NCBI GenBank assembly: GCA_029216955.1
Contig: JANAVB010015600.1
Coordinates: forward strand, 37,074,153 to 37,138,152
DNA length: 64,000 bases
Direction of reading: 5' to 3'
Source: Iris pallida
Lineage: Eukaryota; Streptophyta; Magnoliopsida; Asparagales; Iridaceae
In this document: in pieces, positions 11,901 through 23,867 of the stretch
Layout of the letters: each line of letters begins with the position of its first letter
Numbering within the stretch: position 1 is the stretch's first letter
Translations under genes and position numbers: made by a program
Notes under the pieces: generated by a model
What the model was told of the DNA's origin: nothing
Database searches by the model: none
What the model saw: only the letters and a program-made list of their open reading frames with translations

Positions 11901-13501
11901 CCAAACTACATAGGCTTATAGGTTACACAAAATGCATATATCGTATAGTCACTCTTCTACTTAAAACCAATACTGTACCAATTGGGCATTCATTAAATTC
12001 TAGGATTAAAGTATGTTGTAGCTCTTCGTGTTAGCTTTCCGAAACTTTAAACGGATCGCATTTTCGTGTCCGGAAGCTCCTGAAATCGCGAAAATACCGA
12101 AACACGTTCGTCTTTCGTACAGCTGACACTCAAATAATTCTACAGAACATTGCAGAAAGAATTTGGCTTATTAAAATATATATTTGGAAATCTAACTTCG
12201 ATACGCTTCTTTTAAAAAAAACGGAAGGTTAATTGGATTTATGAGCTAAAAGTTATGGTATTTCTAAGTTGCTCTAGCTACTAAAAATGTGGATAAAAAT
12301 TATGACGAATTTTGGTAGTTTGAGACAAAAAGTATATAACATAATATATCAAGAAGTCACTCTCTACACTAATATATATATATATATATATGAGACACTA
12401 TAGAACACATCTCCAATACAAAAATATGAGATTAAACATGTAATAATTATTCATACATAACAACAACACATAGTGTGTCCAAATTTGGAGTTTTCCCACA
12501 TGGACACAACCACAACACAAAGGACACTCCTATGACCTCCAAATGGACACGAAATGGACACAAATGGAGATACAACCATGGGGGTCATTCCTATGGGTTC
12601 AAAATAGACCTATATGCATGAGGAAATGAAAAGGAGAAAGGATTTATACCTCCCAGTAGATCGAATCGAAGAAAAGCCTTCCCGGAGCGACACCGACACG
12701 TAGATATTCCAAAAGGACACGAACGAGCTCCGAATCCTCCCAAACTTGGGTAGCTTCCTCCTTGGCTAGAATGGAGAAGGAAAGAAGAAGATTTGGTGGC
12801 GAAATGGAAGGATTTGGTGGAAAAATTGCTAGGGATTGCTCTCTAGAAATTTGGAAAAGAACAAGAGAGAGAGTGTGGATGAGAATAATGAAATGAACTT
12901 GAGCCTATCCTCTCCCAAAGTGGCTGGCCATATGGGGCTAGTTGATCTATTATGGTAAGGTCCAAAATGCCCCCACTAACCTATTCTATTAATATTAGGA
13001 AAGGGCTAATTGGTTGGGGCTAAATTAGTCATTCTAAAGTCTCTAATCACACTAACCTTATCCATAATAATTAGTCTAACTACTAACTAAAATTAATATT
13101 ATGTGGACTAAAATTAATATCATGTGGGCCATGCCTAACTAGTGTGTGGGTCCACTAAAGTCAACACTACCCCCGAGTCTCTATTTCAAGTCGGATTGAG
13201 CTGAAATTCGAACCAGACTCAAATAATCCCAAAACAATATCATAAATAATAAAATAAATTTCAAAAATATTTCAAAAATACAAATGACAAAAATACCTCT
13301 GTTCCTGAAAACTGGGGATGACAAATTCCTCGAAATTAAAACCAAACAATAGTAAAATGTCAAAATCACAAGTCATAATTTTAAATAGTTTAAAAATGAT
13401 TAAAAATTACCAAAAATCATAATATGAAATAATAATCAATAAATAATAATTATAATTACAAAATTTCAAAATTACCCTCATCTGCAAAATTGGGTGTTAC
13501 A

Positions 13502-14547
13502 AATCTGCCATCTCAAAATTAGCTAAGTCCAAAGTCATTAGTTCTAGCCCTGAAACGCTCAACAGGGTTGACCGAAAGCGATACGTCCCAGCTAATGCGC
13601 CCCAGCTAATACACCTTTCAGACAGATACTAACGTACCCAGTGGTGTACAAACAGATACGCCAAGCTAAGCTTGTCACCAATCAAGCATTTAATGCTGAG
13701 TGACAGAAATTATCAACACACGTCTCGAAGACTAAAAAATTTGACAACTTTTATAGAAATCGAAGAGACGCCGACGTCAGCACCATAATTTTTTATTGTG
13801 TCGATTATGCTTTGCCACGTGGCCAACTAAACAATCACATGCACCTCAACAGCCATGCACCCAAACTTTGTATACACCCTGAAAGCTATGCGCCTAGACT
13901 TGCTATTGATCTCCAGAAGACATATGCCAAGTCTACCCATGTGCCGGATCCCAAGCACATTGAATCAAATCATCCGGCAACTAATCAAAGATCTTTGAGC
14001 AATGTACATATGCAACGTGTCACTGACTCAGTTCTGCTCAAGAACGGGTGCTAACAACCCAAGATCTCAACAACAATCAAATTTCAAAAATTTCTATGTG
14101 TCAGCTCTTCCGCAGCCCAACAATATAGTTGCAAACAGATTCAGTTCGAGCTTCCCGGCGTAGCTTCCCTGTGCCAAAATAAAGTCATGTGTACAGCGTT
14201 CCTGCGTGCAAAATTTCCATACGCGCATCATACATGTGCGCACAAGCATATCATTCTGCCATCTATAAATAGAAGGATCATTCATTCATTCAATCTTCTT
14301 CGACATAACTTTATCATATACTCTAAGCTATTCAACAGCTTCGACTCATCACCTTCCCCAAAGCAGCTGAGACATTCAGAGAGCTCGAGATCGTTGTCAG
14401 ATCGTCAACGGAGCAAAGAATCAACTCTCCATCGCCATGGTTTCCAGATAAAAACAAAAGTGTACTCAAACGATTCCATCGGATCCTAAGTTGTACTCTG
14501 TTATATTTGTTATTATATAAAAGTTTATTTCAATACTTTTTAATGGC
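13502..14547 (+). repeat. 5' LTR (partial) of C
   Basis: The sequence between B and the C primer site has a TATA box at 14264-14272 and family-type ATGCGCC words as in the D LTR. The 3' edge near 14547 is set by the nearby PBS. The 5' edge is not visible; B abuts it at 13501, so B probably landed inside this LTR. Confidence 0.55.
14264..14272 (+). promoter_or_regulatory. TATA box of C LTR
   Basis: TATAAATAG followed by AAGGATCATTCATTC lies about 280 bp before the LTR end, a usual position for an LTR promoter. Confidence 0.55.
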
Positions 14548-15451
14548 AAACAAGCTGGCGAATCTGTTGGGGACCACTTTCTCCTCCAACGAGAAGGTCA
14601 TGTCGCAATCTGACAACAACAAGCTCAGCTCCTCCCAAAAGACACTGGTGGTACGCTTCGATCAACAAGCATACGAGAAGTTTCTCTCCAAAGGCAGCAC
14701 GTGTCCTTCGAAGCAGCTACCAAAGTCGAAGAAGACTCGCCACATCTAGGTACGCAAAGGCGATGCACCGAGCACCACGACTAAAGGGGCTGCACCAGCA
14801 TAGCCATCCCTTCCTGCTGACATCATCAGCAAGCAAGACGTTGCTACTGGTGCAGCACATCTACCAGGGAAGCGTAGTGTTGACTGCAACTTCTAACAAA
14901 CTTCTTCCCAGTCGAAGAAGATGCGCCGACGGAACAAGGGCGCAACCACTCTCCCGTGCATAAAATCTATGGCACAGGGAAAGCACTCTGTCTTTGACAA
15001 AATCACTCACGGTCACGGCAGGGAAAAGTTGGATTCTGAGTACTATGTGCCCTCATGGACAAGTGCAAAGTAGTCCAAGGCAGCACGGGTCATACGCCCT
15101 CAAAGTGCTATGCCAGGAGCGAACCAAAAATGTATGCTGAAAGTCATGTGCGCAGTTGATAGAAAGTTGTACAGAGTTGACTCAGGTGCTTTGGCATCCG
15201 GAATGGGTCAACTTTCAAAGTCTCCCTCCCACTTGGGTGCATTCCATGCGCCGGCACCAAGTCAGGGGCAAACCTTGTGGTTTCGTGCGCCCGTATTGGC
15301 TGTAAAGTGGATTCGACTCACAATACGTGCTGCTCTCCCACCAATGATTAGGGTGTATTTCATGTACTGGAACCGGATCAGGGGGCACATCACTCACGTG
15401 ACCACCGAGACGCTTGGCTTTGTCATGCGCCTAAAGAGGATACGAATGTGA
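14543..15451 (+). pseudogene. ORF1 of C (extra 5' ORF of Ogre/Tat type), broken
   Basis: From ATG 14543 the frame reads MANKLANLLGTTFSSNEKV and later VVRFDQQAYEKFLSKG; D has MATLLGTTFFSYEKV and VKFDQQAFEEMLSRDG. The match across two diverged elements indicates a once-coding ORF1 preceding gag. The frame ends at 14749, and further pieces lie in other frames up to about 15451. Ogre-type elements carry an ORF1 of unknown function in this position; no domain is recognised. Confidence 0.6.
14556..14574 (+). other. Primer-binding site of C (tRNA-Arg type, degenerate)
   Basis: TGGCGAATCTGTTGGGGAC differs at two positions from the D site TGGCGACTCTGCTGGGGAC, the kind of site used by Ogre/Tat elements and ascribed to tRNA-Arg. 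It lies inside the ORF1 reading frame. Confidence 0.7.
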
Positions 15452-15998
15452 AACTCTTCTTATATGATTTGCGTAATATGATCATTCACAAACGTAGATC
15501 GAGAGAGATGACCACCATGCACAATGTACCCCTCATGGGGCATATTTATGCTACGGTCACTATCAACTGTGGCGGTTGTAAAATAGTGGCTCTACCACCT
15601 AGGCAATTTGTGTTTCAGTGACTGTAATATATCGTACCTATCCGACGTTGCCTCAGAAAGAGGGTGCCAATTGACGATGAGGATGAACCCTTGGTCACCT
15701 CGTGCCATATCATCTCCAGTTCTTCTGTACCCGGAAGAAAGGCAAACACCAACAACCCTTCGGCCTCGGCTAGTTCATCGAAGAGCCGACCGAGAGAAAA
15801 CAAAGCAATAATCCCTACGATTAGGGTATTCCAGAATACCGGTTAATGGGAAAGACTGCTTAAGCAGTACAGGCTAGAGGTAGTCAGATCCCAATTCTAC
15901 ACAATAACCCCTCATTCAAAGATGAGGGTATATATCAAGGAACTGACACCGATGCGGCTGGGGGTAGCTAGTTCGAGGAGTCAGAAAAGGAAGCTCTC

Positions 15999-17550
15999 AT
16001 GTCAACCTTTCCGCAAGAAAGCGAGGCTGAAAGTGAAGCCTCGACCAATCCATCCACCTCGACCCATATCATGCATGTCTACATGACACCGGGTGGCGAG
16101 GAAGAAGAGGGAGACACTTTAGCTCCGGATTTCGTACGTCGTATGGACACCTTGGAAGCGGGCCTTAAAACCCTTTCCACCACCATGCAGTCCTTGACCC
16201 AAGTCGGGTTCGAGATTTAGAATACCCTGACAGCCCAACCTTCGACAAGGGCTCATGTATCCACTAGTCCCAATCCAGGGGCCAATGGAGAATCAAATGT
16301 ACCCCTCAGAGGTTATCTTCGGGGATGGGTCATCATACCTTGCCTAAGACATCAGCTTCCTCGGGAGCTGAATATCGTACCTTGCCTCAATCACCTGCTC
16401 CTAGCTCTACCGAAGAACTGTTCGAGCTGGTGAGAGACCTACGTGATCGCTTCGAGGCAAAAGACAAACAGGAGGAACGCCAGAAGCTTGGGATCCGGCA
16501 ACCCTATCCTCCTGAGTGGAACAATGTATTCTATCCCCCTAAGTATAAAGCATAGTCACTGATACCATTCAATGGGAAGGAGTCTCCCCATCAAATATCT
16601 AACTTATTTCTACTTCATGACGGGGCACTTGCCAAAAGAGGATGCCCTACTTACGAGCCTACTCATCGGAGCACTGAAGGGGGTTGCCTATGACTAGTAT
16701 TACAGCCTCCCTGATAACTCCATATCTTCCTTCGAGGATTTAAAGCGTCTCTTTCTTTCCCGATTATATGACGGCAGGAAAGATATGACTATGTCTTCTC
16801 TTATGGAGATTACCCAAAAAAGGAAGGAGCCAGTCTGGGCCTATATTGAGCGCTTCCGGCAGACGTGTCTAAGGCTACCCTCTGGCACCCCCGAATCTAT
16901 GCTAATGGACTCTTGCCGAAAGAATATGACTCCGGCAGTCAAACTTTGGGTTAACTCTGCCCAATATGTAGACTGGACTACGTTCGTTATCGGCACCGAA
17001 GCCGTCGAGTTGAAGGCTCGTGATGCTCGTCTTCTGGGGGTTAGCTTCCCTGCGTTTGAAGACAAAGGAAAGCATGCTGCCAACAGCAACAACAGTGGAC
17101 ACGAGCCAAAAGGAAAGCAGAAACTGACTGTGAATACCTCCATGCATCGACTCCTGCTCAAAAGCTAACCTCCGCACCAAGACAGAAGGAGGTCTACTCC
17201 TTCAATAACGAAGATACCCTACAGCTCTTCGAGGTGCTAATGCAAGGCGATAAGATCGAGTTGCCTGATCCTAAGCGCCCTGATAAGGTAGACATGATAG
17301 GATACCCGAGGTATTATCATTTCCATCGGTTCATCGGGCACCCAACTCGGGACTTCTACATACTAAAGAACTACATACAACGCATGATCAATGCAAATGT
17401 CCTCTCGCTTGACTATGAGGAGAAGAAAGTCTCCACAAACATGGTATCTCTACAGTCTGTAACTCTGCCGCCAACTAAATCTCAAGACGACGTCGTTTCC
17501 ATCTCAAAGGCCACAATGGAAGTAACCAACCTTCCACCAACTCGTGATAA
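15999..17550 (+). pseudogene. gag: gag of C, broken
   Basis: Frames in order match D gag: an acidic N-terminus with a short coiled-coil-like DTLEAGLKTLSTTMQSL (from 15999), then IRQPYPPEWNN (16495-16530), the capsid-like WAYIERFRQTCLRLPSG (from 16785), and the zinc-knuckle region (17310-17360). Stops at 16218 and 16553 and frame changes separate the pieces. The knuckle has lost both cysteines: D reads CHYHHYVHHSTKDC and C reads YHFHRFIGHPTRDF. Element E interrupts the gene at 17551 after NLPPTRDN; it resumes at 26906. Confidence 0.75.
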
Positions 17551-20500
17551 TGTAAAACCCCTCAAAATTTACATGAATATTTAACTTATTTTTTTGGATT
17601 TTATTTAATTCTAATTTTATTTTTATCTTATTTATATTATATAAAAGGACTATAGCCATGGTTGACTTTGAATATGCAAAACGACTAGAAAGTATGGCAT
17701 GCCTAGCGTAGTCAGGTGCTTTAACTAGCATGCTAGCCATGATAGGAATGCCATGGTCATATTGTAATCTTTTGCATGTTAACCATTCAAATTATGGCGC
17801 AAGTTATATTTTATTTAATTAATTAGTTAAGAAAGCCTTTATGACTTTTTAGGAGACCCGGTTGCGCCAAACCTTTCCAAACCTCTTCCAAGCCAAACCC
17901 AACCCTATGTAGGCATGTTGGACATTAATAAATATTAATAATTACATATATTTGTATTTAATTCAGATTTGGATTGTATTTTATAGATAGAATTGATTAG
18001 TTCTATATTAGGAAAGACCTTTTTAAATCCTTAATCTAATCAATTAGCTAACTCACCAAACAACCAAATCATGCCAAGTGGACCCCCACTAAAGATTATT
18101 CGGCCAAGCAAACCCTCCCTATGGTCGAACACCTCAAAGGAATAGGTTTCCTACTCCTTTTCATGCATGCAACCCAATAAAGCCTATATATATACATCAA
18201 CTTAGCCCAAATCCTAACCCTAACTTAATTCTTCCTTTCTTTCCATCTCCATAGCCGACCACCCCTCTCCCTCTCTATATTTTCAGCAGCACCTTTCTCC
18301 CATAGCCTCCATACATCATCTCCTCCATTGCACATCTCTCCATCTTTCACAAAAACTCATCTCCTCCATCATACATCCACCCAACCCCTCAAAACAAACC
18401 CTAAAAACTCTATCTTCTCTATCCAACCATATTCATTGCCAACCCTTTCATACTCCCCAAAAGAGGATTAGCAAACAAGGATAGCAAGAAAGGTTAGAGC
18501 TTTGGCGAGGAGAAGTCGTCACAACCTCTCTAGCAAGGACCTTTGGTAAGAAATCCAAATCTTTCCATCTCAAACCTTTACTAAAATTCTATAGAAGTAT
18601 GTTATTAAGTCTGTAGAAATCATATTTTGATGGCTTTTGTTATGTATAATCACCCATAAAGGTTTCATGAAATATAGGCATAATATTCATGTTTCGGTAG
18701 GATCAAAATTAATCCCATTATAAAGGAACTATGAGTTATTGGTGCCTATTCTCGAAACTGAATTTTATGTGTATTCATATACATATATTAGGATTTGAAT
18801 TATTTTTTTATGATTTTAGCAACTCAAATCTGGTCAAAAAAATTTAGGTCAAAACTAGCTAATTTCGGGTAATCGGCTAACCTAGAATGTCCCAAACTTG
18901 TAGTAAAACTCAACCCTTGTACCTCTGATATTATTTTGTAAAATAAGGTATTTTATTGCTGTTTAAAATATATTTTTGGTTATTTTAGTAATTTTGAGTC
19001 ATTAACTATGTTTCGGGCAAATTTCGGGTAGACTAGCTGACTTAGTAATCAACCAGTCATAAATGTCTTTAGAAATATTAATTCTAGAATTTCAGAGATA
19101 AATATGTAAAAAATTAGTTTAGATATTATTTTTATGATTTTTAAATGATTTTTATGTATGTTATTGAAGTAGGGACATAACCGACTAATTAAGAGTTAGA
19201 AACCCTAAAACTGTGTTTCGATGTCTCGTAGAACTTGTGTGTGATTGTATAGATTTAAATGGTTCCACGAGAGATTGAATATAAGTTTTTACACATTACT
19301 TTGACTAATTAAGTCGTATCGTAAGTTTCGAGAGTAGTGACTTAATCTAGTTAATTAATCATCTAGGAGCGTCGGGTTTCGGAGGCATGGACGCGGGAGC
19401 GGTGTTTTATATTTACAGTACGGAATTAGGCAAGATACCTTGCCACCTTACTCTGTGATTTACATATTCTTATTTTCAGTTGTTATTTTTTGCATTCCTT
19501 ATTTGTTATTTAAAACTGTGCGTCCAAGTCACACTTGGGTGCAAGCGACTCTATTGGTCATTTTCTTGCTTTTATTTATCTCTCTTGTATTAACTTAGCC
19601 TAGTGACCACCCATTATTGATGAGGTATTGGTATATCTCATACGGCCTTAACACTTGCTTTACCACGTGTTGTGAGTCACATGTAGGACACGTATCCGCG
19701 TAGTCGACTGACCACCGATACGTATGGAGCGTACGACGGATAGGAGTAACTGTCAGTATAATTGCATAGTAGAAGACTTGGCAGTTACTAGAGGTTCTTA
19801 TTGGTCATGGAGATGACGATACTAGGCATTGGGTGGGGAGAACAATACCTGACGTATGGGCTTCGATTATACTTTTCTTGTAACCCGGAAGCTCTACTGG
19901 ATATACGGGTATGCTTACCCTCTCAGGTTGGCCACTGACGTTCTTGAACGTTATCCGCTTGGTCACTGGTGCCCAAGAGGGGATTATACCGGATCCTATA
20001 TTCATCCAGGGCTCATGCGTCGAAGGATTATATCTCAACTGCATATTCATAGTAGAATGGTTAGGTACCATAATATATGCATCACTTTATTTCCTATTTA
20101 TTATCACAGTTTATATGGCATGGTGTTTTCTTGTATCTTGCTACGTTCCTCTGAGGACCTGGTTATCTTTCCAAGTTTAGACAAGTTTTCGTAAGAGTAC
20201 GGAGCGGCACTGGATCTATCCTATATTGATGACGGAGCATCTCCTGCTAATTTTTAGTCTGTTCATTCATTGAGACATTAGTGGATATTATTTTTCATCT
20301 CTTTTCCTTCTATTTTGTGGAGGTTGGAGTCCAATCTTGTGAGACTACTTTTTATAGCTGTTTGGAGTGGGTATGTCCACCCGGCTATCTTTTGATATAC
20401 TCATTTACTTTCTAGATTTTATTATCTTCTGTGTTGAGCTGTGATGAGATTAGATTATATTATTCTGGCCTGTGATAATTTATTATACAGATTATATATG

Positions 20501-20596
20501 TATACGAGGATTCCATATATTGGAGTATTCTTCGTATATGTGCAGCTGGCATATTCACGTACTCGGTTCTATGTATTTTGGGACTGGGGTGTTACA
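17551..20596 (+). repeat. 5' LTR of E
   Basis: It starts TGTAAAACCCCT and ends GTGTTACA. A TATATATATAC signal near 18184 is followed by a C-rich leader from about 18240. It is collinear with 23868-26905, with scattered substitutions and small indels. Confidence 0.9.
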
Positions 20597-20604
20597 TATT
20601 TTTG

Positions 20605-20621
20605 TGGTGGCCCATGCAGGT
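20605..20621 (+). other. Primer-binding site of E
   Basis: TGGTGGCCCATGCAGGT lies eight bases after the LTR end. It is the same block as in B, G and I. Confidence 0.7.
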
Positions 20622-20775
20622 CATAAAATATTGTTGGGTTACATGACTGTGCCCAACAAGCCTGCATATAGGAATAGGAATAATATCTCATCCAGAGTAC
20701 TCGGTTCTTTATTATTTGATTTACCTCATATCTAAACTTTTCTAATATCGTCCTATTCTTCCTCGTGCCAACAGT

Positions 20776-22212
20776 ATGAATCTAAGAAGAGGACACACTT
20801 CTGCCTTGGCCCTCACATCTGGTGAAGAGGCTACCTCGGAGGGACATAATCCTCCAATGACTCCGGTGACACCATACCAGTCGGGACAGTGGCAGCCTAC
20901 TACGACGCCGATAACGGTACATCCAGAGATTACGATACCCCCAGTTAGCCAGGCTGGACAGACCACAACCGTGCCACTAGAAGGGAATGTACCACTGCTT
21001 CCACCACCACCATTCCCTCAGCAGTTTCTACTACAGTCGGGACCTCAGATGCCTCCACCATCGACAGATGGAAGCCCTACTTCCCAGTTTATGTATGCCA
21101 TGATGCAGGCTCAGTGGCAGCAGACTGAGCTGATGAGACAGACTATGATAGCAGCATTGGCTAGACCTTTACCTCTACCTTCGGTACCAGCACCAGTACG
21201 GGCTCTGCATCCTTATGAAGGCTCTATCAAGAATTTCACAGGCATGAACCCCAAGGCCTTCAGAGGAACGGAGAAGCCACTAGACGTGTCACAATGGCTT
21301 ATTAGTATGGAGAAGCTACTGAAGGCATCCCAATTGCCAGCTCGAGATTGGATGACAGCAGTGGACCTACTATTAGAAGATAATGCTCACCACTGGTAGA
21401 AGGCGGAAGAAAGACGATTAGGTACTGGGATCACTTGGAAGGATTTCTATGATCTACTCTATGAGAGATTCTTCCCCATTCATGTTCGAGAAGGTCTATA
21501 TGACCAGTTCCTTCATCGAAAGCAAGGAAATATAACAGTTGATGAGTATGACTCAGAATTCAATCGCCTAAGTAGATTTGGTGTAGGACTGATCCCAACA
21601 GAGTTAGAGAAGGTAAGAAAATTCCATCAGGGGATTGCACCAGAGCTCAAGTCATATACGACTACACAGTCTCGAGTCTCCCACTCGACTGTCTTGGAGG
21701 AAGCTCGTGCTCAGGAGATTCTTCGTAATGAGCAACAGCAGACATCGACACGTTATACACCAGCGGTTGTATCGGCTAGAGCTACCCCGGATGGACCAAT
21801 CAGGAGGTCCACAGGATAGTACCAGCAGAGGATTACGCCCTACTAGAGGCCTACTTGCAACTTTTGTGGAAAGCAAGGTCATATCAGGAATGACTGTCGA
21901 CTTCGCCAGGGATTATGTATAAGATGTAGATCAGGACAACAATTGGCCAGAGATTGCCCCGAGCAGCAGGCACTAGTACATGCATATTAGGCCTTGAGGG
22001 CTACATCTTCAGCTCCTCGCCTACCATTACCTCCCCAAGGTGTACACTATAACAAGGCTAGAGCTCAGGACCCCAGTCAGAGTTACGGGCATGCCTTCTC
22101 GCTAGTAGTAGAGAGTGCGAAACCAGCAAGAAAAATCATAGCAGGTATAATTTTAATTATCATTTTTCCTATTATCATGATTTTGACACAAGATCCATGC
22201 ATCATGAGTTAG
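20776..22212 (+). pseudogene. gag: Chromovirus gag of E with four amber stops
   Basis: One reading frame runs from ATG 20776 to 22212, interrupted only by TAG codons at 21397, 21817, 21844 and 21988, with no frameshift. A Pro/Gln-rich N-terminus (to about residue 130) leads to the capsid core, with FTGMNPKAFRGTEKP, ITWKDFYDLLYERFFP and VDEYDSEFNRLSRF typical of plant retrotransposon gag. A CCHC knuckle CNFCGKQGHIRNDC (about 21850-21895) follows. A second, CIRCRSGQQLARDC, has Gln in place of the His. After about 22140 the frame becomes Ile-rich and is probably past the gene end. The product would form the virus-like particle and bind RNA. Confidence 0.88.
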
Positions 22213-23829
22213 CCAAGGCCAGAACAATTCAGGCAGTAGGATCACTGTATAAGCAAGAACACCGGATACGGCTTAGATTCTTAAACTTTGAACTACTTGT
22301 GTTTTCTTTTAATCATAAATCCCGTATACTTATACTTTGGACTATCGTGACTAAACACCGCAATTATAGCCTAGATTTTGCAAGCTGATCCTTTATCGAG
22401 CTTGTTCATGACATGTATTTATTGGGGACGCCTACTAACACATTGTCTAATCAGAATTCAGTGTATGATGGTTTGATCAACCTAGTACACTTGGTTCACT
22501 TTTCAATTGATTATCCTACGTGGATTAAGATACAAATGACTCTAGGATCTCATCCGCAACTGCCTTGACAACTCTGTTTGAATTATTAAAACGCTTTTGG
22601 AATCCCATATTCGTATTTGATCCCTTCTTCCTAGAATTCTTATTATTTTTTGCCCTTACTGATTTTGGAAAGACAGATGCTCGTATTGAGGGAAGATAGA
22701 CCCGGCATACCCTCCTCAGTTCGCCACACCATCTATAGCCATGAAAGCTATATTCATACAATCATTGACATCTATTTGGAATCGAAGTACGGTCTTCAAA
22801 ACTTGACCCATATCTATCACATCACGTATCCTATTACATCGTGTAATATTTTTCCACAAATTGAGGTATGACCTTCCGACTCGAACCTTTCTAACTCTAC
22901 TAAACCATAGAGCGGTGTCTTGCTAACTTCTATCAATAAATTACTGCAGAATATAGATCGTAGAGCCTAGTAGAATTTAGAATGTACTAGGATTGCCTAT
23001 TGATTAGAATAAGTGGTTTCTATTAGAACGATAATTAGTGCCTCATGAACTCCCACTTCCTATTTTAGATCATTTTGGGTTCCCGACCCTGGCATTTAGA
23101 TTCGGAGCACAAGACTAGCCGTTACCTTCCAACAAATTCCATATGCAAGATCTAGACGAGTCCACCTTCATATAGACATATCATGTCCTACTAAAGCGCG
23201 TCCCCTTGAACTCTATTTTTATGATACGATTTTCAAGTAAAAGGGCTAATTATAAACCTTACCATAATACCGACGAACCTTTCGGCTTCAATTTGAGAAC
23301 CAAACTCAACTCATAACTTTCGACCCAATATATGGTTGTGATCTACTCGAAGCCCACTATGCACCTGCCCTAGTATGCTACTCAATTGAGACCCTATGTG
23401 CCACTTATACACAAAGGTTATGGGAGGTATATTTTTGACTTATGGCACCAATCTAACAAATCTGATTTGGAACTAGCCCAACCTCTCGAGTTAGGACTTG
23501 TTCTAGGCTACCTTAGCCTAGTAGGGATAGTATAAGTTGAACTTACGAGATTTTGCCCCACCAATATAGCTTAAATCCGAGATGGATTCATTCAATATGA
23601 AACCCCTGCACCTTTTAGCCCTCTCAGAAGGCTCATAACGACCTTTATCACGGATAGCCAACTTCTATAAGTTAGGTAGTACCTTGAACCAAGAACACTT
23701 ACCTTATAGAAATTTAGCCAATACGGTTCCTTGTACAACTACCCTTATTTGTTCGAAAATCAAGGTACGACTTTCATGCGTTAGCCCCTTAAAATTTTAC
23801 ATTTGCATTCGACCGCCCCTACCGTAGTC
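22213..23829 (+). other. Noncoding interior of E
   Basis: About 1.6 kb with no long ORF and no retroviral motif on either strand, in the place where pol would be expected. It is not low-complexity. I cannot tell whether it is captured sequence or badly decayed pol. Confidence 0.55.
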
Positions 23830-23867
23830 TTAATTTCGATGATGAAATTTCTTTAAGTTAGATATGA
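23830..23867 (+). other. Polypurine tract region of E
   Basis: TAATTTCGATGATGAAATTT then CTTTAAGTTAGATATGA precede the LTR start TGTAAAAT. This is a degenerate version of the block in B and I. Confidence 0.65.

Noticed and set aside
22213..23829. Hidden pol or host gene in the E interior
   Set aside because: I looked for protease, RT, RNase H and integrase motifs in the available frames and found none; no exon-like series either.
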